A stretch of 64,000 nt of DNA from Rotaria socialis (GCA_905331475.1 CAJNYU010001443.1:171178-235177), one strand, 5' to 3'. Counted from the stretch's first letter, positions 51,521 to 63,363 are shown. Numbers and translations: made by a program. The notes: a model not told the origin generated them from the letters alone.

Positions 51521-51901
51521 ATTTTAAAAAATTTTTCTGTAAAACAAAAAAAGCAAATATGAAATAAATAAACAGATAAAAATAGTTTGTCATTTGTTTT
51601 CATACTTTTTAACTTGATATTTAAGATTTCGTGTGACCTCGTGCGTCAAGTTATGTGACCTCGTAAAATAATTCTCTTCTTCGCTTTTTCTCGTATTGCG
51701 TTCTCTTTTTTCTCGTTCTATCCTGTAATATTATCGTCAATGGAGGGCACACAGAAGGGCAAGTGCTTTGCGATCACGCCATAGTGGTCTGCCTCTTTTG
51801 ACTTATGGAGTTACATATAATGCCTACATATATTTGTAATTGTCTTACTATACACTATCTGCTATCTAGATACCGAAAAATACATTGGAATACAACAACA
51901 A
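51521..51901. other. Short intergenic region before INSIG
   Basis: 381 bp with an AATAAA-rich 3' end for THUMPD1 near 51563 and a presumed INSIG promoter. No other feature is seen. Confidence 0.45.
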
Positions 51902-52796
51902 ATGGCATCCATGTTATTCCGTAGTGTTTCAGTTTATTCATTACGTTCATTTATATTATTTATTTTCGGTTGTACATTAGCTGTTGTTTTAATGAGTTTT
52001 CAATATGAACATAAATTATCATTATTCAATTCTCCTCGTCTCATGCTTACTTTACCTGCATTGAGTCTCGTATCCGTATGTGGTTTTGGTGCTGGTTAGT
52101 AGGAGAAAAAAGCATAGTCAATTTATTTAAACATTTTTCTTTCATTTCAATAGCTTTGGTGGGTCTTCTTTATCCCAAACTCATGTCTCCTGGCGATTAC
52201 ACATCTACACTTGACGATAGTGACGATACTATGCAAAAATCTCGAATTTGTAAATCATTAGTAATATTTGTTGGTATCAACCATTTATGTGCAGTAAGTT
52301 TAATCATGAAAATCAATATAAATAGATTTTATTTTATTTTTAGAAAATTCCATTTCAAAGCGATCTTCACTTTTCCATCATAGTAGTCTGTTTGTGCATA
52401 GGATTTTGGTGGTGCTTCGATAGAAGTATAGTTGCGTTTACTTTTTCAAGTGTACTCTCACTAATATTAACAATGACAACAGAAATTTTATTACGAGCTG
52501 GTGCATTAGAGTAAATATATATTTGGACGAGTTCATAAAAATATTTAGTCTTATTATTTCTTTGTTTAGATACACCAATTCTGATCTATACTTAAAAACT
52601 TGTGTACCTTGTCTAACATTTGCCGGTGCTATTCTTACTATACAAATCACAAAATTTTTATCTCAAGTATGTAATATATTTTTATCTTTTTTTTTTTTAT
52701 AGTGCTTATTCTCTTTTTCATATGATTTATATCTAGAATAATCAATCATTGCCATCGAATATTCAAATTCAACAAGACCATCTACACAATGAATAA
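51902..52796 (+). CDS. INSIG: Insulin-induced gene protein (INSIG)
   Basis: ER membrane protein that, in vertebrates, binds oxysterol, retains SCAP-SREBP and recruits ubiquitin ligases to HMG-CoA reductase. Five exons (51902-52094, 52154-52293, 52344-52510, 52570-52666, 52737-52796) give 218 aa, near human INSIG2 (225). Six hydrophobic segments are present. Family landmarks are ALVGLLYPKL, FVGINHLCAKIPF, GFWWCFDRS (with the Asp needed for SCAP binding in mammals) and YTNSDLYLKTCVPCLTFAGA. The CPC before the fifth segment agrees with the vertebrate LPC. The short C-terminus NNQSLPS resembles INSIG ends. Retention suggests sterol sensing of some sort, although many invertebrates do not make sterols. 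Confidence 0.93.
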
Positions 52797-55034
52797 AGTA
52801 ATAACTCTTTCTTCTATTGTTCTCGTTGTTTTCAGTCATTTGTCGTTTTTGAGATCACAGATAAAATTAACTTCTATGACTTGATACTTCATCTCTTCAA
52901 AAGTTCACTATTCTTTTATATTTATTATCTTTCTAATGCCTAATCTGTTACCCGATTGTAGGTTCAATTTATGTTTTATTTAATTTTGCCCGGTTTTTCT
53001 ATTTTTATGGCAGTTTGTTTTTGTTTTTTTTGTAAAATGCATGGATAGGCTTTAAATGGTAGATGAAGTCTTGCTTTTTTTTCGTGTAAATTTGCTTTTA
53101 GATGAATATATTACTAAATGATTTTAAAGGCATAAAATATATACTGATAAATCTCTTTAAAAAAGAATATATTTTCAAATATTCCAACTGATTGCTTCGA
53201 TAATAAGAAATCACTTTAGTTGATGGAATTTTTTTCTTCTTCTACGTATGACCTAGCCAGCAAATATAAATATCAGTATATACAGCATATACTCTCTTAT
53301 TGATGAAGTGACATATTTCAACATGCTATATTTATTATCTGCAGGGGTAAAAATAGGTCTGCTTTTCTCCGATTACGTTTTACCTACAAACTCAGTTACC
53401 TTTGATATGACTTCAACATATTTTTTATACAACTAGACAGGAGTCTTATACTTTCTTGATCGTTTTAATCAAATGAAAAACCTTGTATCTTTTGTATTTC
53501 AGCATATTTATAAATAGCAGTGAAATCGGTGCAGATGCTTCTTTCTCATCGTTCGTACATTAAACGAACATTAAGGTTATTGTAATTCGATTGTCCTTTT
53601 TTTGACCCTGTCAATGATAATTTACAAAGAACATTTAGATTATGATTATCACCATTGCACTACATGAAATACCAGAACTTTGTCATATTGCATATAGTTA
53701 ACGAAGTTAGGCTTAATAATTCCCATCATATGAACATAAGTCTCTAGTGAATTCGTTGATTTCCTTTGGAAGACATTTAGAAGAAAAGAAGCAAAGTTAA
53801 GATTTTATATTCATAAGAATAAAATTTTAAACATTAGAATTCAATAATGAAATGATGCATAGCTTATTGTTTTTTTTAAACAAAAACAATATATATTTTC
53901 GGATGGCTGATTGATTTCGATTATGAAATTATTCAAGATTAAATGAACCAATAATTGATTAACACTCATGAATTGCATCAGTCAATAAAACAGACTTTTG
54001 CTTTAGATTTTATCTTTGAACAGACAAGGCATACCACTTTTTTTCCTGGTTATCAGGGACTGTAGAAAGGACAAATCTTTCTGGTAATTTTATATATCAC
54101 AAAAAAAAATGGTTCGATGCCATTCTTGTACAAGTGAACCAAATTTATTGGTCAAAAGTTTGTAAAGTTTCAATTTTTGAATGTTAAATCATTCGTACGA
54201 CGAAAAAAGAAAAAGTCTGATAGATCGGATGTTATAATCTCATTGAACCGTTTAATGTTGGTTGAATTCATATTGTATCATTCCATGAGTTTTCATTTAA
54301 TTTTTGATCCATATCATATTGATCATATATATAAATTTGAACCTTGAAATAGATTTTTATATTGTTACATTCATTTATGTTCGCTTCAATGATTTCTCGT
54401 TTCTATGTTTTCATACAGCTGAATATTTTTGATGTGATTATAGACGTTGCAAAAAAAAACGAAGAAGAAAGAATCGTAAATAAATGAATTGAATTTTTGA
54501 TGTTATCGTTCGTTCAACATTGACGCAAGAGCAGAGAGTTTTTCGCTCTCTCTCTCTCTCTTTCTTTCAATGAATAACATAGAATAAAAACATTAAAACA
54601 AACGTCAGTTGAGACTAGTATCTCAATGTAATAACTGTTCTCTTTTGGACGATGACGATGATATGGACAAACGAGGGAGAACGAGGGAGAAAAGAGCGCG
54701 CACGAGAGAGAGAGAGAGAGAGAGAGAGCAGAACATTTTCTCGTTGCTCTTACGATCGCATAACTCGCAACGGCAGTAGCAGCAGGAAGCAACACACACA
54801 CGCACAACATAAAAGCTCATCCCATTCGACTCACTGTTATTGTCTCCATGGTTGTACATCGTGCCGACATTCAAGTACTCTCTTCATTTAAGTGGACATA
54901 GTCACTACAAATACTTCTTGATCTCAATTTTCTTGCCAAACTTAAGCCAACAATAACAACAACGAATATAATAATAATATTACAAATATATTTTTATTTT
55001 AATATATAATTACGTATATTCTATCAACGCAAAA
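52797..55034. other. Intergenic region with GA/CT tracts
   Basis: No exon is recognised. CT (54547-54566) and GA (54705-54727) tracts flank a GC-richer patch. They produce long but meaningless frames on both strands (54514-54891). This patch and the following 300 bases are the likely promoter and leader of the immunoglobulin gene. Confidence 0.5.
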
Positions 55035-56674
55035 ATGTTTTGGTCATTCGTCATTAGTCTTCTTCTCATCATTGAAACATCGTCTCTCGTTGATAATAAT
55101 GGTAAGATGATTATATAGGTTATCATAGGTATTCATGCGTGAGATTGAAATCAAACGATAGCAGTATAGACATTTCAGATTTTGTTTTTTGTATAATCAT
55201 GTAGTTGTGTATAGCAGTAATATCAAAATGATAATATAAAATGTAAAATTCTTGCATCGTCATAAATTCGGTGTATATATAAATATATATGTATATGGTG
55301 ATGATGTAAACGACCATTTTACCATATACATACGTCGTGATAATGTTCAAGTTCAGCTGTGATTTGCATAAATCATATCATCTTTTGTATATATACATAT
55401 ATGATATATATATATATGCCTATCTGAAAACGCCGACCAAGATATATGTATTGATCCATCTGTAAAACTCCTGAACAATCTTAATTATCATTGCCTATTT
55501 ATTGATACACTTGTTGTCGCCCACCCACTCGTTTAGATTAAGAGAAAAAAGTTGACATGTTCTCTACATCATGTACGATGCATGCAGACAATATTGCTCT
55601 TTTGATATATTGATCTTACTAGTGTTGAACTATTGTGTCGCCTGGTAGATGAGATATATATGTATATTTACCTTGAGAAAAAAGAGAAGATAAGCGATTA
55701 TGTCATAGCATCATCACCAAAGATGTTAACCGGATGTTGACTAGTAGAAAAGTATCATGCATCATCTGTCTGAAATTACCGTGGACAATGGTAAATAATA
55801 GAAAGTAAATGGCATAATAAAGAGAAATTCTATTTCTAAGTAACCTATAGTTATGTAAAAAATGATTTCTTTTCCTTTCATTTTCTTCTTGTTATCTCTA
55901 AAGAGATTTATTTTATTCAAATAAAAAAAAGAAATTGTGCGCACCGCTTTTAAATAGTGCTGCTCCCAAAGTGACACCGATTTGCATTCCATTGCATACA
56001 TATATATACATATATACAGGCAGACATTAGCTCATTGGGGGATGTCTGTTTCGAGTTGTGAATGAATGAAGTATATGAGCTGACTAATTTGATTGGGGAT
56101 AACGCGCATCATTCAATTCTAATTCGATATTAGCGGACACAATCCGTCCGTTTTTGTCTTTGCTGCTATGCATGGCTGATGAGCTCTATATTGCACATTG
56201 TCCTGTAATACAACAAATCAATGATGACACTTGCTTTAGGGAAAACTTTTCTGCTAAAAAATATATTAGACAAAGAAAGAATAGACGCAAGAAGAAAAAA
56301 GAAATGTATAATTTTTCTTTTAGATCTAGGTGAAAATAAACCCATTGTGGAGGCTCAAAATGCTCATGTAACAGTAACTAGTGGACAAAAAACAATATTG
56401 ACATGTATATTTAGTGGTGTCAATCATGAGTTATCTCTTTCATCATCGCATCAATTGATATGGATTCGACAAAGTTATGAAGCACAAAATGCAGATTCAA
56501 TATTAGCACATAATCAAGATTTATTAATATCGGATCCTCGTTTAACTATTCAACGAACTGATTCTGATTATTCATTAACAATAACGAATGTTAATATTGA
56601 CGATGAAGGCTTTTACGCATGTGAAGTTAATACACAACCGCCACAAAAAGCACTTGTTCATTTATATGTTCGAG
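55035..56674 (+). CDS. Immunoglobulin V-set protein, lachesin/DIP/IgLON-like, 3' part missing
   Basis: Cell-surface adhesion type. Exon 1 (55035-55101) codes a signal peptide (MFWSFVISLLLIIETSSLVD). A 1.2-kb intron follows. Exon 2 (56324-56674) codes one V-set domain: ILTCIF has the first Cys, HQLIWIRQ the Trp, and DDEGFYACEVNTQPP the D.G.Y.C motif with the second Cys. The VNT.P ending and RLTIQRTD.DYSL pattern match lachesin, DIP and IgLON proteins. The exon ends in phase 1 with a donor, so more Ig domains should follow. None is found before the vWA gene at 58467 or later in the window. The gene is either broken by a rearrangement or has a host intron of more than 7 kb. Confidence 0.75.
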
Positions 56675-57636
56675 GTAAAAAATTTGATCGTTTTATTCAT
56701 TCCGTTCTGTTCTCGTCCTTCTTTTTTTTTGTTTGGTTTAAATGCATGATCATACTCGGCACCTGCTAGACATTAGTAGTCAAATGAGAATGAGATCTCG
56801 AAACGGAAATCATGGTTCCGACGTGATGCGCGTGTGTATGTGTTTAATGTCTATTCTAACTGTCAAAGTTAAGCATCATGCTCGAATTGAGATGATCAAC
56901 ATATTTCTAGCTATGATCATATATAGATATACAGTATTTATTGGAATTGTTTATAATATGCATATAAAGAAGAAGAAAAAGGAAAATGTGTGAGAGAGAG
57001 AGAGAGAATGCGAATGATTCTTCATTTAAGTGAATGCCAGACGAATCGAAGATGAAATGAAGGCTAAAGAAAATATGTATGCGTGCTGCTACTTAATGTA
57101 TTTAATGTTATGGTGGTTAGTAGAATAAAGATGAAGAAAATCGGTAAAAGATGATGATCGGGAGTTCTGGCGAATATATAGCAGAAGTGAACTGAACCGA
57201 GAGAGTATGTTTATATTTGAACGAGTGATGACATTTTGTTGTCTACATATATATATATATATATATACGTATATATGAAACAGAAACAGAGACATACACA
57301 TACGGAATTGCTTTTCAACGCCTCTCTTTACTTGCAAAACACGCGACGAGTATCAGTGTGTCCTTTTGTTCGTCGTCAGTCATTCTATATTGTTCGGAAG
57401 AACTTAATTTTGATGATCAGCTGATAGACATACACGCTAGTGAATGATTTGCACGATCACAATTAGGATCGTTTAGCGTGTGATTTTTATCTCGATAAAT
57501 ATCAATGACAAAAAAGAAAAAGCCTAAAGACAATAAAAAAAGAGTCATCATGATTTTCAAATGATAATTAGTCTTAGATTTTCCTTTTCTTCTTTTTAAT
57601 GCGGTGCGAAGTACAGCATTCGTGTAGTCCGTCGCG

Positions 57637-57908
57637 AGTTTTTTCTTTCTTTCTTTCAAACTTGAGTACACATAAAAAGTTCTTATTAAGTGACGCGATG
57701 ATCTAGAGAAGCGTAAATGCTAGAAAATCCATTCAAACTATTAATAGATATGAAAGTATCGAGATTGAACTTGTTACATCGTTTTCCCAATTTTCAATAC
57801 TAGGTTTCGTTCGCCTAAAAATATCATTCGACAATGATGATTTTGAAATGTTTTATTGTTTGATAGTTTCGCGCTAATTAAAATGACGTCATCAATAGTT
57901 GTTAACCA
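57637..57908 (+). repeat. Left copy of a 272-bp inverted repeat
   Basis: Reverse complement of 63048-63318 at about 95 percent identity by eye, with a few substitutions and short indels. Contains the palindrome TGACGTCA and a TTTC run at one end. Confidence 0.9.
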
Positions 57909-58176
57909 ATAGTCTACTGCTTTACACCTGATTCAAGATAATGATTCATGAATATAATTAATCGTTCAATGAAAAAAATCGTTAAAAGTTACATTTTCAA
58001 AAAGATCTTCTAGTGATGAATTTAAAAATGGTCGATTTAAGAATAGTGAATGCGAAATTTTTATTCAAAATTCCTATACGGAAATTTAAAAAAAATAATC
58101 GATTCTAATGAATCTTAAACTGGATCATTTATTTTTTAAATCTTATTCTCACTACTTTCGAATATTCGGCTCGTGT

Positions 58177-58225
58177 GCTTCGCACCGCATTTCGTAGTCG
58201 AGTGAAACTCGAATACCATCTAGTT
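58177..58225 (+). repeat. Left copy of a 49-bp repeat containing a short hairpin
   Basis: Reverse complement of 63315-63363 with about four mismatches. Contains GAGTGAAACTC, a small stem-loop. The motif CTTCGCACCGCATT here is matched in inverse form (AATGCGGTGCGAAG) at about 57598-57611. Confidence 0.8.
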
Positions 58226-58466
58226 CTGAATTTCAATCGTTTGAAATAGTATGTCGTCATGAATCAATAACAACACATAATTCCCATACGATCAATGGTT
58301 AAAACACAAAAAAAAAGGTTTTCTTTCCGATTCAATGTGGTTATAAGGGCTTATTTGTTTTCTGATGTCACCAATGTAGCCCATACATAAAGTAGAGAAC
58401 AGAAAAGAAAGTATTCCATCATTTATTACTTCTTTCGCCATCTAATATTAAAGTTGTGCAATTTAC

Positions 58467-61400
58467 ATGAGCGCTCTTTACGAAACGTGTCATCAGCTGC
58501 CTATGAAACTCGGCGTTTATAAAGAGCTACACTCCAATGATGATGATTTGAAGCAACGCAAAATGTCACGTCGAGCAAAACAAATTCTTGCTGCAGAAGC
58601 AAGAAAAGCAGCAGAAGACGATTCATTCGTACCCGTTCTTCTTCTATCTGGACTGGACGTTAGCAAATGTACTCAAGCTCAATTGTTAGAAATTCTGACC
58701 AACTTAGATGATATCTCTGCTAAACTACCAGTGGACAAACGTTCGACATATATAGAAGAAGTCTATAATCGAATGATTCAACTCTTATCTCGGAAAGTAG
58801 ATATCCCACCAAATCGAATCATGACCACAATCAAGCAATTGATGATATATCATCCAGTAATGACAATTTTAACATTTGATGATTTGAAAAAGATCGGAAT
58901 TGAAATGGAAAGACGATCGTTAATTATTCATTTCGATATGAGTGGATCAATGCAGGTAGCAGGTTTTAAACCGTTAGTTCAAACAGTCATCCAACTATGT
59001 ACAAAATTACAAACTCAAGGCATTGAAGTGCATATATCCTTGTTTGGTGATAGTGACCAAGAAAAAATACATACGACTATCGGTGGTCGATTACTGACAT
59101 TGGATGAGTTTGCTAAAGGAAATTATGCGCCTACTGGTGGTAGTACGCAATTTTGTCCATCATTCGAACGAACAAAACAATTTCCTACTCCGTATGATGC
59201 AATCATCGTGTCTGATGGTGACTTTACTGATAATATTTCTCGATTGACCTTTCAACCGCAATGCCAAACAGTTTTCTTTGTTGCACCGCCATGGTCTCCA
59301 TTGGGTGTCGAGGAGAGACATGCAAAGATGATTTCATCGAGTGTTCATCCAACTGTTGCCTATATTGGTATTGCCTCTGAAAAATATTCACAACTTGATG
59401 TTATTATCGAAGGATTTCTACGCGAGCATAGTCTTTTTGCGCGTCTATCTGGATATTTTACTATTGGTAGTTATTCTATACCATCGAATCTTCTTGCACC
59501 TTCTCAAATGATGCAAGTTTTCAATAGTTGTCTGGCTCAAGGTGAAATTCAATTGCAAGATTTAACAAAAAAAATTCTTGGTCTCTATCGATATCTTGAA
59601 GAAACAGCGAAACTCAATTTTGAACGATGTATTCGAGGTGATGAATTTCGAAATCTTATGTCATTAGTAACTCCATTGATTAAATTAGCACAGTGCCATT
59701 TGGAAACAAGTCAAGCCTGTCAACAATTGTATGGATATTTAACGAAAGTTTTGAATAATTTTGCACATGAACATCAAAAGTTAATCAAAACTTTAGCGAA
59801 TGATCCCAAGGCTAAACAAGAAGTGACCAGATTTTGGGATGATGCAATGAGTTGTAGTGAACGAGAGTTGATTATCGAAGAAAACGAACGAAAATATGGA
59901 CAACCAATTGGTTATTTAAATCTACGGGTAGCTAGTTTGACGTGTACGAGTGAAATGTTATCAGAAGCATTACAACAATTGAAAACAATATATGCACCAG
60001 AAGATCTCGATCTTCTATCATTGATTTTCGATATGTTATCAACGTCGAAAATTGACGAACGATCAACACTCACTGATGAAGATTCGTCTATTCTCGTTTG
60101 GCGAAAATCGGATGGAACTGTCGATCTTCTATCAATTCTACGTCAACTACCATTCTGTCTTCAACAATATCAAATTTCACGACGAATTCAACAGGATCGA
60201 CCATGGACAATACAACCTTTAGCAGCGATTCGACTAGCTTGGGTTATGGATGCTTCAGGTCGAACATTTCCAGATTTTATCATACAAGCATTGCCGAGTT
60301 TAGTCGTACCAAATAAATATCTAACCGATCTCGATCAAGATGAAAATAGACCAGCATTTTGGATGAAAATTTTACGTGAACTTGCTCCAAAAATAGATGT
60401 TCCATCTGAAGTGTTACAATCAATTCAACATATACTCACTGTTCATGCTTTAAAATGTTTCTTACTTCGAATGACCGATGGTTCGGTTACATACGAGAAA
60501 CAAGTCTATGAAAATGTTTTACCATTTATTGATACAGATGAATCAATGGCTTGGTGTGTCTTTATGAATAAAGACTCCGACCGAGTCAATGGTCGTACTG
60601 GTGAAATTACTGAAGTGTCAACATTTATCACAGATCCCGAGGAAGTCGATCGATGGTATAGAATAAATCTTGAAAAACGTGGTAGCATAGTGCGACCTAG
60701 ATATTGCTCTTTACTTGATTATTCTAATTTTCCCAACGGTGCCATTGAACTTTACAATGCTTGTAAACGAAAAGATGTTGATATTCTCCGTGATCAATTG
60801 AAAGAACTCGGTGGTAATTCATACTCATCGGATCAAATCGATGCACACGTCTATACAATTCGTGATCGATTCAAAACGATTCCATGTGTTTTATGGGAAT
60901 CGAAAGATTTAATAACGGAGACGACAGCCAGGGTTAAAACTGCTTGTCAAGGCGCTACTTTACCAACAGAAATGATTACTATAAACGTAACTCGACCGGT
61001 CATTATTGATTATCTAGTGTCACACTGTGATGATCCATTTATTGTTGGAGTACTACGTGGACTAAGTGAATATTCACGAATAGCAAGTCAACAAGCATCG
61101 GCTGGTATCAAGGAGCTTGATTATGCTATTGAATGCGGACAAAAATTCACAACAGAAACAACTACTTTGCAAATTGTACCATTTATTCATTTGGATAAAC
61201 CTGGTGTTCGAGAATATCTCGAACAACAGTATAAGAAATTGACACGACGAATACGTTCAGTTAAGAATCGTCCACAATTTCAAAGTCTATCGGAATTGTT
61301 TCAACAAGCAAAACAAACAATAAAAGATGATGAAATTTTAGGTATGGCCGATCTTGAATCAATACCAACACAAATCACTACGGCGAAGCCAGTTGACAAA

Positions 61401-61634
61401 GCATCACGCGTAGTACTTAGTAAAGATTTATTTACTTGTCCAATTACACTCGACATTATGGAAAATCCGGCAACAACAGCGCCATGTGGACACATGTTCG
61501 ATATGGATGCTATCAACAGCTATTTAAACACAACTAATATCTGTCCTATTTGTCGAACAGTTATCAGTAATGTCACTCAGAATTATGCATTCAAAAATGT
61601 TATTGAAGCATGGTTAGCCCAACAGCAAGAATAA
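58467..61634 (+). CDS. vWA and U-box/RING domain protein, single exon
   Basis: 1055 aa without an intron. Residues 150-330 form a von Willebrand A domain with a full MIDAS: DMSGS (157-161), TGGST (223-227) and SDGD (249-252). The middle 600 residues are mostly helical and not recognised. Residues 988-1052 are a U-box or modified RING (FTCPITLDIMENP, CGHMFD, CPICR, then NYAFKNVIEAWL). The second zinc ligand expected in CxxC is Thr, while CGH and CPIC are kept, so it is intermediate between U-box and RING. The likely role is a ubiquitin ligase with a metal-dependent binding domain. Lack of introns in 3.2 kb, beside genes with an exon every 100-200 bp, points to horizontal transfer, viral origin or retrocopy. 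There is no signal peptide. Confidence 0.85.
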   Translation: MSALYETCHQLPMKLGVYKELHSNDDDLKQRKMSRRAKQILAAEARKAAEDDSFVPVLLLSGLDVSKCTQAQLLEILTNLDDISAKLPVDKRSTYIEEVYNRMIQLLSRKVDIPPNRIMTTIKQLMIYHPVMTILTFDDLKKIGIEMERRSLIIHFDMSGSMQVAGFKPLVQTVIQLCTKLQTQGIEVHISLFGDSDQEKIHTTIGGRLLTLDEFAKGNYAPTGGSTQFCPSFERTKQFPTPYDAIIVSDGDFTDNISRLTFQPQCQTVFFVAPPWSPLGVEERHAKMISSSVHPTVAYIGIASEKYSQLDVIIEGFLREHSLFARLSGYFTIGSYSIPSNLLAPSQMMQVFNSCLAQGEIQLQDLTKKILGLYRYLEETAKLNFERCIRGDEFRNLMSLVTPLIKLAQCHLETSQACQQLYGYLTKVLNNFAHEHQKLIKTLANDPKAKQEVTRFWDDAMSCSERELIIEENERKYGQPIGYLNLRVASLTCTSEMLSEALQQLKTIYAPEDLDLLSLIFDMLSTSKIDERSTLTDEDSSILVWRKSDGTVDLLSILRQLPFCLQQYQISRRIQQDRPWTIQPLAAIRLAWVMDASGRTFPDFIIQALPSLVVPNKYLTDLDQDENRPAFWMKILRELAPKIDVPSEVLQSIQHILTVHALKCFLLRMTDGSVTYEKQVYENVLPFIDTDESMAWCVFMNKDSDRVNGRTGEITEVSTFITDPEEVDRWYRINLEKRGSIVRPRYCSLLDYSNFPNGAIELYNACKRKDVDILRDQLKELGGNSYSSDQIDAHVYTIRDRFKTIPCVLWESKDLITETTARVKTACQGATLPTEMITINVTRPVIIDYLVSHCDDPFIVGVLRGLSEYSRIASQQASAGIKELDYAIECGQKFTTETTTLQIVPFIHLDKPGVREYLEQQYKKLTRRIRSVKNRPQFQSLSELFQQAKQTIKDDEILGMADLESIPTQITTAKPVDKASRVVLSKDLFTCPITLDIMENPATTAPCGHMFDMDAINSYLNTTNICPICRTVISNVTQNYAFKNVIEAWLAQQQE

Positions 61635-62179
61635 TACAATTATATTTATTCTCGACAGTTTTTAGTATACACATATTGATTTTAATAAATATATACTAAT
61701 TTTAAAGTGTTTGTATTAAATTTTAATTTCTTGACTGTAAAATATAAGAAAAAATAAATGTGAATGAAGAGAAGATAATATGAAATGCATGTACAGGAAA
61801 AATTATTGGTGGCTACCCAACGAATATATTATATATAGTCAGGAATTCTTTACAATAAATGACTTGTATATAGTAGATACATTACTATCCAATTGAAACA
61901 ATTATTATTCTATTTCTCTATCATCTTTCTACTTAAAACGTCATCTACTTTTTTTGAAACTTTTACATCTATCAAAAAATATAGACAACTCGTTTCGTTT
62001 CATCTACTGAATGGGTGAATCACATTGCATCAGAAAAGCATTGTTTTCCTCGACGAATAAACCATTGATACACACAATGCAATATATGAAACGTGCGATT
62101 GGTGTAAAATTATTCACATGAAAATTTCTTTTGTACATAAATATTATCTTGTTCATTTTAGAACTGTAACTATTTAGGC
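61635..62179. other. Intergenic region
   Basis: 545 bp, AT-rich. AATAAA near 61684 may end the vWA transcript. A TTTAG acceptor-like site stands two bases before the next ATG, so a leader exon may lie here. Confidence 0.45.
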
Positions 62180-62991
62180 ATGAGTAAGTCAGTTGATCAT
62201 GAATTAAATTCAACGATGGCATTGACTCGAACTAGTTCGAAAGTATCGAAATCATTTGTTTATGAAGATTTAATGTTTCATAGCCAAACGATGCAACATC
62301 AAATGAATACAATGACAAAATTCCTTGATGGTCAATGTAAAAATGACAAGCAACTACGAAAAGAATTGAAATCACATTCATTGAAATTTATTGATCCTTA
62401 TGGAAATCTAACAATACATGAATGCTTCGATCATGAAATGGTCAATACAATATTCAACAAGTACAAGAAAGATTATGTTCCGAAATATTTACAAAAATGG
62501 ATAAAAATTGGAAAAATAAATCAAAATATTATTTCACCATTCGAAGACCATGAATTGACATTGTCCGTATCCAACTATACTGATGATTATCAATTTAGTA
62601 CCTATGGTGAACTGAATATTTCGATAGCCTATGGCGAAAATGCACCATTACAAAAACTTTTACTTCGTGTTCTTCTTACTGATAGTATAGAAAAAATCAA
62701 AATGCAAATTCAAGAACTTGAAAAGATTAAAAATCTAGAATTAAAATCGTGTATATTAAATCAACATGGTCTATCGAATGAACAGTGCTGGAGTCAAAGT
62801 CAATTACTGAATTTAAATGATACTGTCTTGTCGCGCAAATTATATGCAGATAATTGTGCTATCATGGCAACAGTTTTGGAAGAAAAAGTAAATTTTGATA
62901 TTGTTCCCTTTCACTTTACAAAATTTTTCTTTTTTTCCACAGATTGATAATCAACGTTTTGTGGAACTCACATATATTTTCGAAGAAAATG
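62180..62991 (+). CDS. Unknown protein with possible ubiquitin-like fold, cut by the gap
   Basis: Two exons (62180-62887, 62943-62991) code at least 252 aa; the second ends in phase 1 with a good donor (GTGAGT), and the rest is lost near the N at 63047. The N-terminal part is polar and helical (HSQTMQHQMNTMTKFLDGQC), followed by SLKFIDPYGNLTIHECFD and YVPKYLQKWIKIG. Residues about 155-236 (LLLRVLLTDSIEKIKMQIQE ... LNLNDTVLSRKLYADNCAIM) have the strand-helix-strand rhythm of a ubiquitin-like domain, but identity is weak. The start could be further upstream, because an acceptor precedes the ATG. It lies 545 bp after the vWA/U-box gene on the same strand. Confidence 0.6.
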
Positions 62992-63028
62992 GTGAGTGTA
63001 AGTTTAAAGGCGACATTTTTGCGGCTCC

Positions 63029-63047
63029 CCACCCCCCCCCTCCCGTN
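63029..63047. other. Assembly join: C-rich run and undetermined base
   Basis: A run of C (63029-63044) ends in an N at 63047. The gene before it is cut off here, and the repeat after it begins exactly here. Continuity across this point should not be trusted. Confidence 0.85.
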
Positions 63048-63318
63048 TGGTTAACAACTATTGATGACGTCATTTTAATTAGCGCGAAACTATCAAACAA
63101 TAAAACATTTCAAAATCATCATTGTCGAATGATATTTTTAGGCGAACGAAACCTAGTATTGAAAATTGGGGAAAGGATGTAACAAGTTCAATCTCGATAC
63201 CTTCATATCTATTAATGGTTTGAATGGATTTTCTAGCATTTACGGTTCTTTAGATCACCGCGTCGCTTAATAAGAACTTTTTTATGCCTACTCACAAGTT
63301 TGAAAGAAAGAAAAAACT
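63048..63318 (-). repeat. Right copy of the 272-bp inverted repeat
   Basis: Inverse match of 57637-57908. It starts directly after the N, so its true length is unknown. Confidence 0.9.
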
Positions 63319-63363
63319 AGATGGTATTCAAGTTTCACTCGAATACAAAATGCGATGCGAAGC
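63315..63363 (-). repeat. Right copy of the 49-bp hairpin repeat
   Basis: Inverse match of 58177-58225. Here it joins the larger repeat directly, whereas on the left the two are 268 bp apart and in the other order, as expected if a unit of about 0.6 kb can be tandem. Confidence 0.8.

Larger units (their letters stand above)
56675..58466. other. Non-coding region between Ig fragment and vWA gene
   Basis: Contains TA microsatellites (57248-57280), GA tracts and the left copies of the repeats listed below. No second Ig exon is found. The final 240 bases are the leader of the vWA gene. Confidence 0.5.

Noticed and set aside
54514-54891. Three overlapping frames on both strands across GA/CT tracts
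   Set aside because: Produced by simple-sequence repeats coding Ser-Leu or Arg-Glu runs; no conserved protein.
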